Assembly (NCBI GenBank): GCA_947359465.1
Contig: OX375877.1
Span: 58,005,359 to 58,069,358, forward strand
Direction of reading: 5' to 3'
Length of the DNA: 64,000 nucleotides
DNA from: Metellina segmentata
Taxonomy: Eukaryota > Arthropoda > Arachnida > Araneae > Tetragnathidae
Program-made: the position numbers and the translations under genes
Shown here: piece after piece, positions 24,437-36,015 of the stretch
Numbering within the stretch: position 1 is the first letter of the stretch
How the letters are laid out: each line of letters starts with the position of its first letter
Notes under the pieces: generated by a model
What the model saw: the letters and a program-made list of their open reading frames with translations, nothing else
Databases searched by the model: none
Told to the model about the DNA's origin: nothing

Positions 24437-24855
24437 TGCTCGAAGACGCTCGACAACCCCTGGTGACTGCTATGTATTTCCAATTGGTTTGCTTGTCAAA
24501 CGAACTCTACAGGCACGCTGAACAACGTAAATGAAAACAAGCTCGAATCTGAAAATTTGGCATGATTCCAAAGGCATTTAAACGAAAAACGCTTGTGACG
24601 TCAGCGGTAGAAAATCGAAAAATCATCGCCTTTCTTTCATGACGTCACATTCCGGAGAAGAAAGAAAGGTGGATAACTAATAAATTAACTTTAAAATGTT
24701 CTAGATTGAATTTTAAAATTCGGGCGCAACACAAAAATCGCAAAAAATTCAAACTACCTGTGTGCCAGATTTCATTATTATAAGTGACATAGATTCGTCA
24801 GATCACTGCGTACCGTTCACAGAGACACAAACACTTCCTTTTATAATAGTAGAGA
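24437..24855 (-). mobile_element. Helitron-like element, family B
   Basis: On the minus strand it begins TCTCTACTATTATAAAAGGA after host A and runs through the same interior as the copy at 27,291-27,782 (TGACGAATCTATG, GGCACAC, TGACGTCA). It ends in the remains of the hairpin chain near 24,437-24,510. The terminal CTAG is not recognisable here. Confidence 0.6.
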
Positions 24856-24969
24856 TATTCTCTGAATAAATGGTAGGTGTCTATGATTGCGTTGTGGAGC
24901 AAGGTCCAATACAAGGATCAGCTGCAATAAAATACAATAAAAGTAGAGTAATCAAGTAAAATAACAATA

Positions 24970-26241
24970 CAGAGGCTGTTCACACATTTTTTAGACAATG
25001 TATATTGTATTCACAAAACTAAATTACATAAAATTATTGTGTTTTAAATGTTCTATTTGATAGCCCTTATTCTGAACTATCTTTCGACACCTTAATTTCT
25101 AGGATAATAATGCCTTTTGAAGTGTCAGAAGAGGTATTCTATTCCATTCCTCATGAACAGCTTTCCAGAGTCTTGTAAGGGTCGTGGGACGACGTTTGGA
25201 TAGTGCAGATTTTAAAAGTCCGAAAGCACAAAAATCCATCAGTGAAGGGTATGGCCTTGATACCGGTTTTATGTTCCATTTCTTTTAGGAAATTTACAGT
25301 GGATTTTGATGTGTGACTGCTAGCTTTGTCTTGATGGAGTTCCATAGATTGATGGCACTGTCGGTAAAGCGATAGTATTTCATTCAGAAAAATTGGCGAT
25401 AAAATATGTTCCTGATAGTATTTGGAGTTAATCTTGACATTTTTTTCCCACACTCTTTATTTTTAACTTGCCATTATATGAAAAACCAGCAACAATCATG
25501 AATCACTTAGAAAAACTTTCTTTCGATTCTGTGAACCATGTACTTAATTTTTTTTCTCCTCTTTTATGATAATAAATGGCTCTTTTTTTGCTGCAATCCT
25601 TTAAATACACCCATGATTCATCAATTGTGACAATTTTTTTTTAATTTTTCGTTGGATAAGTGTTTTTCATATAGAATTCGGCAGCGTGTCCTGCGTTCAG
25701 CGATATGCTTCGGAGAAAGACGATGCACATTGTGTTTTTTCGCTTTCTTAAGATTTAAATCAACGTTTATAATTTTGTTTACAGTGAACACCAAGCATTT
25801 TAATGATTTTGCAACTGTCCTTAGACTAGGGGGATTTTCTTTTAACATTAAACGACGTACCTTTGCAATAGTCGAAGATGTCCGTTTCTTCCTTGGATAC
25901 TTGTTTGGAATTTTTGTCCCACTTGAGGCTCGAATTTGACGGTTTTTTTTTCCTTTCTTGACGATATTACCTATCGAAGCTTTAGATATCACAAAACAAT
26001 GACTCCCACATCGTTTTTGGATAACGGAATATGAATATTTCTCTTCGGAAAGAGCATAAATATATCCTTCGAACCACTGCTTCGTTAAACACGCCATTTT
26101 GAATAAAAACAAACCTCTCAAGCCGCAGACGATAATTTTGACTTTTAAAAACACAGTACAACTGCAATTATTTCTTTGCAGCAAAAGATTTTTTATTACC
26201 GCTAACCAAAATCGTCTAAAAAAATGTGCGAACAGCCTCTG
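24970..26241 (-). mobile_element. Tc1/mariner superfamily element, rosa-like, with intact ends
   Basis: The terminal inverted repeats are CAGAGGCTGTTCACACATTT and, reverse complemented, CAGAGGCTGTTCGCACATTT, flanked by TA at 24,968-24,969 and 26,242-26,243. At 1,272 bp it is close to full length for the superfamily. One minus-strand transposase is visible in two broken pieces (see separate entry). Placement near rosa/DD41D elements is from general resemblance of the protein and is tentative. Confidence 0.85.
25030..26098 (-). pseudogene. Rosa-like transposase, frame-broken
   Basis: The reading starts with MACLTKQWFEGYIYALSEEK at about 26,098. It shows an N-terminal helix-turn-helix region rich in Lys/Arg (GNIVKKGKKNRQIRASS) and a middle LRTVAKSLKC-VFTVNKIINV segment. 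Stops follow near 25,620. It resumes at 25,453 with SKYYQEHILSP and LHQDKASSHTS, the second catalytic Asp. After IPFTD the frame shifts to MDFCAFGLLKSALSKRRP; the segment that should carry the third Asp is missing at this junction. It is therefore catalytically dead by at least two lesions. Confidence 0.78.
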
Positions 26242-26684
26242 TACAACGTGGAATAGAAAAACAGCGAAGAAAAAGGACAGGCAAATAGAAAACATTATTA
26301 TTGTGTACATTATTAACATTAACATTGTAAACATTATTAACATTATTATTAAAAAAATTACTGTGGAAAATTAGAACTTTTTCATCTTTAGTTTTCTTGG
26401 AACCGGGTTTCATAACTCGGAGTGTTTTGCTTGTAAGCCGAGGAAATGTTAGTAAAACACCGATATCTTTTGAACACATTTTAAAAACAATCCTCTGATT
26501 TTATATAAAAATGTGTTGAAAACATATCTGTAAAAAAAGCTTCACCTGGAAATTGAGAATCAAATGGCGAAGTATAATATCGTCGTTTTAAGTGCAGAAC
26601 ATTTAAAAAAATTTATTTGAATTTTAGACATGCATTAATTTGTTTAAATAGTCAAGTGTGTTATTATAACTATATTTGTGAGTA

Positions 26685-26975
26685 AGTAGGTATTTTTTGA
26701 TTAACGTCGCACTGGAGCAGGCAACGGACTATTTGCAACGGCCCGGGATCAATCCCCAGTGGTCGAGAACAACACCGAGTAATTTTGAAACATGATCAGA
26801 TGACGAGGATACATCTAAGCTGGCATCTCACTCTCCAATCTTCCATACCGTGCCAACACGAAGACACTTATGGCCACGAAAGATTTAACATGCGCCATCC
26901 CTTTTTGTACACCACAGTTTGGGTTGGATTGGAACTCGCAATCCTCCGGTTGTTAATCCGTTGTTCTTGCAGAAA
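26685..26975 (-). repeat. SINE family S1, reverse orientation
   Basis: GTAGGTATTTTTTGATTAAC, then CGTCGCACTGG and a CACCGAGTAATTTTGAAACA segment, match the reverse complement of the SINE bodies at 10,700 and 33,250. A degenerate box B (reverse of CAATCCAACCCAA) lies near 26,925-26,945. The open stretch at 26,785-27,054 lies within it. Confidence 0.65.
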
Positions 26976-27169
26976 AACTGCAAAAAGTAGGGCAGACGAA
27001 GGTAAAAACGATAAGGAGAGATCTCTAGGTTATGGTGTCATTACCCGTGAGTAGAGAGGGCGGTTTTGCAGTGTTATTTGCAGTCTTTCTACACATAAAA
27101 CTAGAAATTCATTTTTTTTTGTATTAAAGCAGTGCGATACCAGAATCATCCATCACTGGTAAATACTTT

Positions 27170-27282
27170 AGAACATATAATAAACATTTTTAGAAAATAT
27201 AATAAACATTTTTAGAAAATATAATAAACCTTTTTAAAACATATAATAAACATTTTTAGAACATATAATAAACATTTTTAAT
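27170..27282. repeat. 22-23 bp AT-rich minisatellite
   Basis: Five units of the type AATATAATAAACATTTTTAG, directly abutting the Helitron B 5' end at 27,291. Confidence 0.85.
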
Positions 27283-27290
27283 CATCATTT

Positions 27291-27782
27291 TCTCTACTAT
27301 TGTAAAAGGAAGTGTTTGTCCCTAGCTACGCATTGTCCTGACGAATCTATGGCACTTACAATAATGAAATTATGCACATAGGTAGTCCGAATTTGTTGCG
27401 ATTTTTGTGTCCAGCCCAAATTTTAAAATTTAATCTGAGTATTTTAAAATTAATTTTTCTTATTTTTTCCACCATTCTTTCTTCTCTCTGGAATGTGACG
27501 TCACCCGAACCTCGGATGAAGAAGGAACGAATTTTGTGATTTTCGACCGCTGACGTCAGCCTTTGGAACCATGCCAACTTTTCCAATTCTAGCGTGTTTT
27601 GATATACAATGTTGATAATAGACACTTCGAGGCTATCACAGAGTTGCAACCGGAGCTCGTTTGCGATGCAAACTGAATGAGTATACGTAGCAATCACCGG
27701 GGATTGGTGAGCGTCAGCGAGCATTGGTTACACCTGACCGCACGAAAAGAACTGTCACGCGTGCTGGCCACGCAGTGGCTAG
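27291..27782 (+). mobile_element. Helitron-like element, family B, complete copy
   Basis: It begins TCTCTACTATTGTAAAAGGA and ends GCAGTGGCTAG at 27,782, followed by T. A 5 bp stem GCCAC-GCA-GTGGC forms the terminal hairpin. Upstream of it lie degenerate versions of the hairpin modules seen at 31,878. The base before the 5' TC is T, not the usual A. No protein is encoded; open stretches across it are not supported. Confidence 0.62.
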
Positions 27783-28489
27783 TTAGAACAGAAAAGAACA
27801 AGATAAAGGAATATAACATTAAATTTTTTCTTTTGAGTTCTCTATTTTGGCTAGTGAAATATTAAAAATTTTCCACATACCCTAGTTTGGGAAGATTGTT
27901 AACAGGAAGAATGAACCGGATTACGAATCGACTTACACCACTGTCTCTCGAAGCGCAGATTAGACTTTTAGTTACCGGTGGATAATCACTTTAACCAATC
28001 ACTAGTTTAGGATTCATTATTTTCACCACTATCACGTGACAGATCTTCAAAACGAACGAGCGGAAGAAATAGCAAAATCATTGCGCGTACAAACTTTGTC
28101 TATTACATACTAGAAGATCGATAATTCCTTCCACAATTGGTGTCTTTAGCTTGAATTCCGGTTTTACGTTAACCTTTATGGACCTAAAGCAATGGCATCG
28201 CTATATGGTATCCACTTAGCAAGGGGGGAAGACCATCCATTCATGCTTTTGCCGTACTGCTCCTACCACGCTTTCACACCTATTTAGAATTCAACTGACC
28301 CAAGGACAGCTGCCTTTTAGCCGTCAATCTCCTACCATGTAATCTTTCTACATTTTCCTTTAAAATTACCCGCTGTATTTCAATCTTAACGATGTTGTTT
28401 TTGTAATGCGTCTTTCCTCCACCACCTCTAAACCTTTTTGGTGATGGGGTGGTATGGGTCATGCATGTCGTTTGCCTTCTCCTAGAGGC
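27783..28489. other. No gene recognised
   Basis: Unique sequence with no supported frame or repeat. Confidence 0.4.
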
Positions 28490-28800
28490 CGTCATGACTC
28501 AGTACATGTGCACACTGTGCTGAAAACTTGCGAGTTGTAGAAGGCTCAGGTACGATTCCTGTCTGGTGGATGTCTGGTGGATTCTTCCCTGGATCTATTT
28601 CTCCCTTCTGTGCCTCCAAAGCTTTCATTATGTACGTATGTCTATTTCTTGACATTGTATACTTCGTGTCTGACGTAGCATGGCCAAGTATGGCCTAACG
28701 CTACAAAAACCCAATCAGCCTAACTCTTAAATCTCACGGGAACCGCCCTATAAGTCGGGCCTGTGATGCCTGTTTACTCCAAGAAAGTAAACACCCCTGA
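28490..28800 (+). repeat. Possible second tRNA-derived SINE
   Basis: A box A-like region (GTGCACACTGTGC) and a box B-like CAGGTACGATTCCTG are spaced as in tRNA heads, followed by moderately GC-rich sequence unlike its surroundings. No second copy was found in the window, so this is a candidate only. Confidence 0.35.
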
Positions 28801-29653
28801 GCGGCATAAAATATAAAATTCAAAAGAAAATCTCACTCACAAATTGTTTTGTTTAACCCACTGAAGAGTTTTTGCGCATAATCCAACCTTAAAAGCTTCT
28901 TCAAAAATCTTCCAAACATGATTTCAAACAAGTTTTTGATAATCTTGACTAATAGAATGTATTTCTTAGGATACAATCAACGAATTGATGCGGTTATTTA
29001 TTCATTGCGGTGTTGTGGGGTTAAAATACTACTCCATTGCTTCTCAAAACTTCAGAGGGTTAAGCGACATTTCTGAGAGTATTGCTGTATTTGGTTTCCT
29101 TTAAAAAGAATTTTAAAAGTAATGAAAATTTTCAGATAGAATAGAAAATAAAAAGTTGGTCATGAAAATAGAAAGCTAATTTATCATTAAATTGAAAAAA
29201 ATTTCATATTTAAAAAAATAAATTGTTACTATTTTTAAACCTGGTTACTATCGAGTTGCTCAACACATTCATAAATAAAAACCGACGTCATGTATAAGAG
29301 CGATATTCTGTGATGCAAGGTACAATTTACAGTTTTTTGGTTCACCTTTCTGAATATATTACGTGTTTAATGTTTTCAATTCTTTTTTTCGTTAGAAGTA
29401 TATTAATATAAAATGTCATGCTTTCAGTAGGATAAAATAGGTTGCAGAATTTTAATTTCAACACTTATCGAACTTTTTTGAATTGTTGAAAATTTACAAG
29501 TTTTGTTGTTACATAAAATCGTTAAACAATGTATTTACAACAGAGTTTTTGAATAGTGTTTTAGTAAAATAAAGATACAATCTGAAGTGATAACAATACA
29601 TTGTTCGAAAAGATTTCTGACACTTTAAGAAACTTCCGATTTATGCGCATATT

Positions 29654-31168
29654 ATGAATCGTAAACTCTTCAAAATGGACAAACCTTCAGTTTTAGCGAT
29701 GATGTTTTTGTTCCCATGGTTTTGGGGACTTTATGGACTAATTATTATTGGCGATTGGATATACATAGCATGGATAATGATATATATTATATTGATTGTG
29801 GCTTTAGACAGCGAGAAAGTGGAAAGAATTAAAAAAGATGAACGTAAAGAGCAAATAAATACAAAGGCTAACGATGGAAAAGAGAATAAATGCCAAATAT
29901 TGAATTCAGAAAGTGAAATTGAAAAAGGAGATAAAGAGGATCTGACTACAATCAAGCCAGAGGAAGAATCAGCAAACATAAAAGTGAATAACGCCAATAC
30001 AACGGTGGAAGAAAAAACTGATATATTCGCTTATGGGGATTCGAAAGACTTGGTGAAAACAAGTGACTGTATTGAGATTGTATTTGAAACTAAGAGAGAA
30101 AATTTATCAAAAGTAAAAGTGGATGAATGCAGTGAAGATTTTGTGCATGAATTAACGAAAGTGAATGATAGTACCGATATTTTAAGCCCATCGTGTCAAA
30201 TCGAGGGAAGAAATTTTGAAAACCTATTTTCAACACCTGGAGCCAATCCTATCAGCGCAATGATGGAAGTAATAAATGCGAATGAATTGAAGAATTCGTC
30301 AAAATTTGGCGATGGCATTCATACTGCAAAAGTATTATACAAAAATGTGACTAAATGTTTCGAAGACAAACACCCCACGGTAAAAGAAGTGCATGTGGAA
30401 GCAAATCCAGTAAAAGCAACGATTGGATGTGCTTTTGGAGATACTTTTACAGAATCATTAAATACAGATGAAGGTAAGAGGAATGCATCCACATCATTTC
30501 AAACTATGACTGGAACCTTTGGAGAAAAGCCTCCAACTTTTGGAACCGATGAAGGTGCAACTGGGGATTCAGTGAAGGATGTAAAGAAACCAGATTTGAG
30601 TTACAAGATCAAAGACGATAATTTGCCATGCGAGAGTAAGACTTCAAAGATAAGTCCTGTCTCAAGTTGTTTGAACAAATATCCGTCAGAGGTATCAAAG
30701 GCAAAGCACCGCCTATTTACTAAAGAAAAAAGGTTGCAACCAAGACGTTCTGCACCTGCAATGAGATATGCTCAGGAGCAAAAGCCTGGACTCATAAAGC
30801 TTAAACAAATTTGGTCCTCCCAGACAGATAACCCTATTCCTGGTCCAGCTTATTTTATGAATAATTCACTCTTTTATTTCGAGCACCGTTTCCATTGGGC
30901 CCATTTGAAAAACAAGATGAAGTTTAAGCCGAATTTGAGAACTATTGATGAAGGCAATGAAGACGAAGAACTTTGTGCTGTAGTTGGTGCCGTTAGAGGT
31001 ACCGAAGTCACCAGTTGTACAATCAAGCTGTCCATCAAACAAAGGCTGACCTCATTATTGACGAATAAGACACAAAAAAGCACACAAAGATTGAAGAAAA
31101 AGGATATGGTGAAAATAGTCAGGAAGAAACTATTGAAAATTAAGAACTTTAATTTCTTTCATAAATGA
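29654..31168 (+). CDS. Intronless gene for a 504-residue two-helix membrane protein of unknown family, copy 1
   Basis: A single open frame from ATG to TGA. Residues about 13-32 and 35-52 are strongly hydrophobic and Trp/Ile-rich (LFPWFWGLYGLIIIGDW, then YIAWIMIYIILIVAL). They form two closely spaced membrane helices or a hairpin right at the N-terminus, without a cleavable signal pattern. The remaining about 450 residues are hydrophilic, Lys/Glu/Ser-rich and probably disordered. They end in a basic segment (RLKKKDMVKIVRKKLLKIKN). A Met at residue 8 has a better start context (AAAATGG) than Met1. A possible weakly ordered patch is FMNNSLFYFEHRFHWAHLKN. I recognise no family. Lack of introns suggests a retrogene or a lineage-specific gene. 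An identical protein is encoded at 38,220. Confidence 0.82.
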   Translation: MNRKLFKMDKPSVLAMMFLFPWFWGLYGLIIIGDWIYIAWIMIYIILIVALDSEKVERIKKDERKEQINTKANDGKENKCQILNSESEIEKGDKEDLTTIKPEEESANIKVNNANTTVEEKTDIFAYGDSKDLVKTSDCIEIVFETKRENLSKVKVDECSEDFVHELTKVNDSTDILSPSCQIEGRNFENLFSTPGANPISAMMEVINANELKNSSKFGDGIHTAKVLYKNVTKCFEDKHPTVKEVHVEANPVKATIGCAFGDTFTESLNTDEGKRNASTSFQTMTGTFGEKPPTFGTDEGATGDSVKDVKKPDLSYKIKDDNLPCESKTSKISPVSSCLNKYPSEVSKAKHRLFTKEKRLQPRRSAPAMRYAQEQKPGLIKLKQIWSSQTDNPIPGPAYFMNNSLFYFEHRFHWAHLKNKMKFKPNLRTIDEGNEDEELCAVVGAVRGTEVTSCTIKLSIKQRLTSLLTNKTQKSTQRLKKKDMVKIVRKKLLKIKNFNFFHK

Positions 31169-31441
31169 TGGTTTAGTTTGTAAAATAATATTTTCATAAG
31201 ATTGTCTAAAAAAGGACTTTTTTTTGTATCAAGATAAAGTATTTTAAGCGATGTATGATGGTTAGTTTATAGTTAGGTTTTCATATTTGTCTAAAAATGG
31301 ATTTTTGTACCAAGATAATATATCATGCAATGGATGGATATGTTATAATAATGAATGTTATAGAAATCGTATGCACAAATATTTTGTATTCTACTTTAAA
31401 ATATATATTCAAAATCTCTTAATTATCTGAAATCTAGTAAA

Positions 31442-31447
31442 AATAAA
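31442..31447 (+). terminator. Polyadenylation signal, copy 1 of the 504-residue gene
   Basis: AATAAA lies 274 bases after the stop, followed by a T-rich stretch at about 31,468-31,480. The same signal is in copy 2 at about 40,008. Confidence 0.5.
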
Positions 31448-31877
31448 AAGAATTCGTTCACCAAACTCTGTGTTTCATTTTTATGTCAATATGTATCAAG
31501 TGTTTTTTTCACGATTTTACAAACCCTAATTTTTAAAACGTAGTCAGAAGAACAAAAAGCTCGTGGGACCCCAAATATAAGAACGAAAGTTTTCATACAC
31601 AAGCTTTAAAAACACTTAAAAAGGTTTATATGAATGCAAAAAGTAGTTTGTTATTTATAATAACCAGGATCTGAACTTAAAATTATTTCTGTCAACTAAT
31701 GAAATTGCCACATCTCGGTCAATTTAAGAATAAGAATGATTACAAAAATTGTTCCGCAAATATTTACAAAAAATAAATTACATTAAGTAATCAAATCTTG
31801 TTCCCCGTAATAAAGATTGTTTCATATTTTGAAAAATAATTTGTTTTCATAAAATAAAATAACTGCTATTTTAAGAA

Positions 31878-32185
31878 CTAGGGGGCTCCGCACCCTGCTC
31901 GCTAACGCTCGCCAACCCCCGGGGATTGCTACTCAATCCCATTTGGTTTGCTTCTCAAACTAACACTCCTTTTACATATGACATTTGGTTTGCTTCGCAA
32001 ACCAACATTCCTTTCGCAGAGTGAAACTATCTGAATAATTTGTATTATCCTGATTTCACTTTACGGTCCATCACGTCACAGCGAGGGTTTCGCACCCTGT
32101 TCGCTTACGCTCGCCGACCCCCGGGGATTGCTACACAATCCCGTTTGGTTTGCTTCGCAAACCAATACCTCTTACGCAAGTGATT
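31878..32185 (-). mobile_element. Helitron B 3' end with a chain of hairpins, copy 1
   Basis: On the minus strand the element ends GTGCGGAGCCCCCTAG with T after it, a typical Helitron 3' terminus. Moving inward, short perfect hairpins follow one another: GCTCGC/GCTCGC-type, CCCCGGGG, GGATTG-CTAC-CAATCC and TTGGTTTGC-TTC-GCAAACCAA. The module is repeated at 32,082-32,185. The 5' end of this copy was not found, so it is a 3' fragment or a nest of two. Confidence 0.6.
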
Positions 32186-33104
32186 TCACTCTTTTTTGCT
32201 TTAACACTTAATGCACCCTAAACTAATAGCCGCATGAGCAAAAAAATCTTCTGCATCTTGTTCCTTGTACAATTTTAAGTAAACCCTGTTAATCTCCAAA
32301 CTTTACGATGTGTACTTTGTACTTTCTCGGTAAACCGTCTGAGAGCAGAGGGAAAAAAGCGAGCCTTTTTACACGCGAAATAAAAATAAATCGTTTTTAT
32401 GGCAATTATTGCTACGATAAATTTCATATCTGGCAAATCCGATAGTCAAAAATACAACTCTCCGAAAATTTGCTCCGCGAAATAAAAAATACGAAATTTG
32501 TGTCACGTACTTTTGATTGCATCGAATTTATTTATGAACCAATTTTTAAAATAATGGGGGGGGATGAAATTTTACGACTTTATTTCATTTGGTAAATAAA
32601 ATTTAGTCTTATTACTTCTCTACATAAATATGCTCGTACATTTCAGGACATGTGAAATTGGCAAAAGTAAATTAAGAGAACGTTCTACAGATTAAATAAC
32701 ATTAATCACTGATTTTTTTGCATAAGAATTAAAAATATTGAAATTATGAAGGCTTGTTTGGGCCCTAATAGAGTAATAAGTTTGATTGGTTTGTCACTTT
32801 ACAGACATTTTTCGCGACACAAAGAATCAAATTGTAAGAATTTAAATCCTCAGATAACGACAAGAAAAAAATGGATCCTTGTAATATTCGATGCGATAAT
32901 ATTTTCAAGACCGTGTTTCTCAATTCCAAAAAGATTACCATTGTAGAGGTGGCTACGTAAGACTTACTCAATATTCTCCCATTCAATTGAATGATAAAGT
33001 TCAGCGATCATTACACATGGTACTGATAACAGGTGATGTAATGACGAGCAACTACATACTTAAACGATACCGACTTGTTTAAAAAATGTTAGATTTCTTT
33101 TAAA
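32186..33104. other. No gene recognised (copy 1)
   Basis: Unique AT-rich DNA with a G7 run near 32,560. Short overlapping open stretches on both strands (32,746-32,986) have no coding features. Confidence 0.4.
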
Positions 33105-33109
33105 CTTCA

Positions 33110-33412
33110 GACCGCCGTAGAGTCCTGATTAGTAACTTGAGGGTTGCGATATCGAAACTAGATCCAACCAAATACCGTCGCGTACGCGGGGGATGGTACA
33201 TGTTAAAACAGTCGTAGCCTCAAATGTCCTCAGGTTGGCGTAGTGTGAAAGTTTGGAGAGTTGGGTGCTAGATCAGGTGTTGACATTATCTGACCGTGGT
33301 TTAAAATTACGAGGTGTTGTTGTCCTCAGATCTTTCCCTTTGAGATGGATCCCGGAGAGTTACCAATGCCTCTTTGTGTCGCTCCAGAGCGATGTAAATT
33401 TTACTACCTACC
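33110..33412 (+). repeat. SINE family S1 (in duplication copy 1)
   Basis: A degenerate tRNA-like head is followed by a body shared with 10,650-10,840 (GAAAGTTTGGAGAGTTGGGT, then TTAAAATTACGAGGTGTTGT) and the tail GCTCCAGAGCGATGTAAATT. It ends close to the start of the satellite. Confidence 0.65.
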
Positions 33413-33470
33413 TTCATTTAAAGCTACCTTAATTAACCTAGGTCTTACGTACTGAATACACCCACAAGAT

Positions 33471-35707
33471 TCATGGATTTGGTTTGTCGATCTACTTGAC
33501 TATTTTTAAATGAGGGCTAATTAAATCGGAGATTAATACTAAATAATCATTATATACATTTCACTAACGTACATGGCACAAAAAAAAACGCTATTCATGG
33601 ATTTGGTTTGTTGATCTACTTGACTATTTTTAAATGAGGGCTAATTAAATCGGAGATTAATACTGAATAATCATTATATACATTTCACTAACGTACATGG
33701 CACAAAAAAAAAACGCTATTCATGGATTTGGTTTGTCGATCTACTTGACTATTTTTAAATGAGGGCTAGTTAAATCGGAGATTAATACTGAATAATCATT
33801 ATATACATTTCACTAACGTACATGGCACAAAAAAAACGCTATTCATGGATTTGGTTTGTTGATCTACTTGACTATTTTTAAATGAGGGCTAATTAAATCG
33901 GAGATTAATACTGAATAATCATTATATACATTTCACTAACGTACATGGCACAAAAAAAAACGCTATTCATGGATTTGGTTTGTCAATCTACTTGACTATT
34001 TTTAAATGAGGGCTAATTAAATCGGAGATTAATACTGAATAATCATTATATACATTTCACTAACGTACATGGCACAAAAAAAAAACGCTATTTATGGATT
34101 TGGTTTGTTGATCTACTTGACTATTTTTAAATGAGAGCTAATTAAATCGGAGATTAATACTGAATAATCATTATATACATTTCACTAACGTACATGGCAC
34201 AAAAAAAACGCTATTCATGGATTTCGTTTGTCGATATACTTGACTATTTTTAAATGAGGGCTAATTAAATCGGAGATTAATACTGAATAATCATTATATA
34301 CATTTCACTAACGTACATGGCACCAAAAAAAAAAGCTATTCATGGATTGGTTTGTTGATCTACTTGACTATTTTTAAATGAGGGCTAATTAAATCGGAGA
34401 TTAATACTGAATAATCATTATATACATTTCACTAACGTACATGGCACAAAAAAAAAAACGCTATTCATGGATTTGGTTTGTCAATCTACTTGACTATTTT
34501 TAAATGAGGGCTAATTAAATCGGAGATTAATACTGAATAATCATTATATACATTTCCCTAACGTACATGGCACAAAAAAAACCGCTATTCATGGATTTGG
34601 TTTGTTGATCTACTTGACTATTTTTAAATGAGGGCTTATTAAATCGGAGATTAATACTGAATAATCATTATATACATTTCACTAACGTACATGGCACAAA
34701 AAAAACGCTATTCATGGTTTTGGTTTGTCGATCTAGTTGACTATTTTTAAATGAGGGCTAATTAAATCGGAGATTAATACTGAATAATCATTATATACAT
34801 TTCACTAACGTACATGGCACACAAAAAAAACGCTATTCATGGTTTTGGTTTGTTGATCTACTTGACTATTTTTAAATGAGGGTTAATTAAATCGGAGATT
34901 AATACTGAATAATCATTATATACATTTCACTAACGTACATGGCACAAAAAAAAACGCTATTCATGGATTTGGTTTGTCGATCTACTTGACTATTTTTAAA
35001 TGAGGGCTAATTAAATCTAAGATTAATACTGAATAATCATTATATACATTTCACTAACGTACATGGCACAAAAAAAACGCTATTCATGGATTTGGTTTGT
35101 TGATCTACTTGACTATTTTTAAATGAGGGCTAATTAAATCGGAGATTAATACTGAATAATCATTATATACATTTCACTAACGTACATGGCACAAAAAAAA
35201 ACGCTATTCATGGATTTGGTTTTGTTGATCTACTTGACTATTTTTAAATGAGGGCTAATTAAATCGGAGATTAATACTGAATAATCATTATATAGATTTC
35301 ACTAACGTACATGGCACAAAAAAAAACGCTATTCATGGATTTGGTTTGTCGATCTACTTGACTATTTTTAAATGAGGGCTAATTAAATCGGAGATTAATA
35401 CTGAATAATCATTATATACATTTCACTAACGTACATGGCACAAAAAAAAAAACGCTATTCATGGATTTGGTTTGTTGATCTACTTGATTTTTTTAAAATG
35501 AGGGCTAATTAAATCGAAGATTAATACTGAATAATCATTATATACATTTCACTAACGTACATGGCACAAAAAAAAACGCTATCAGGGATTTGGCTTGTCG
35601 ATCTACTTGACTATTTTTAAATGAGGGCTAATTAAATCGGAGATTAATACTGAATAATCATTATATACATTTCACTAACGTACATGGTACAAAAAAAAAC
35701 GCTATTT
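33471..35707. repeat. 124 bp satellite, 18 units (copy 1)
   Basis: Eighteen head-to-tail units of about 124 bp run from TTCATGGATTTGGTTTG to CATGGCACAAAAAAAACGC. Length differences come mostly from the A-run. Units alternate between TTTGTCGATC (or TCAATC) and TTTGTTGATC almost without exception, so the true period is a dimer of about 249 bp. The alternation breaks only at units 14/15. Confidence 0.95.
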
Positions 35708-36015
35708 GTTTATTATCGAATGGCAACAAAAAGGTATAAGAAGTTTAACATCGTCAGCTAAGGGATTAAGTCCCTTATTTTGCTGCAAAGTTTATAAATA
35801 GACTAAACTTGAACTAAGAGTTGTTCAATACTGCCAAAACTACACGGAAGATCTCACCGCTTGAATGAAATTCTTGAGCTTTCTGATAGCAGAAAGCAAC
35901 GAGAAATTTGAGATAGAAATAGCTCGAAAAAGACAATATGAGCAAAAATAGGTTTATCGTTTCAAAATCCCAAATAGCCTTTGAACAAAGGAATGGGATG
36001 AACTTGAAGCATATA

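Noticed and set aside
29731..29997. Minus-strand 88-codon frame within the 504-residue gene
   Set aside because: Antisense shadow of the plus-strand coding frame; also present in copy 2 for the same reason.
33471..35707. CRISPR-like array
   Set aside because: The whole 124 bp unit is repeated with no unique spacers; it is a eukaryotic satellite.
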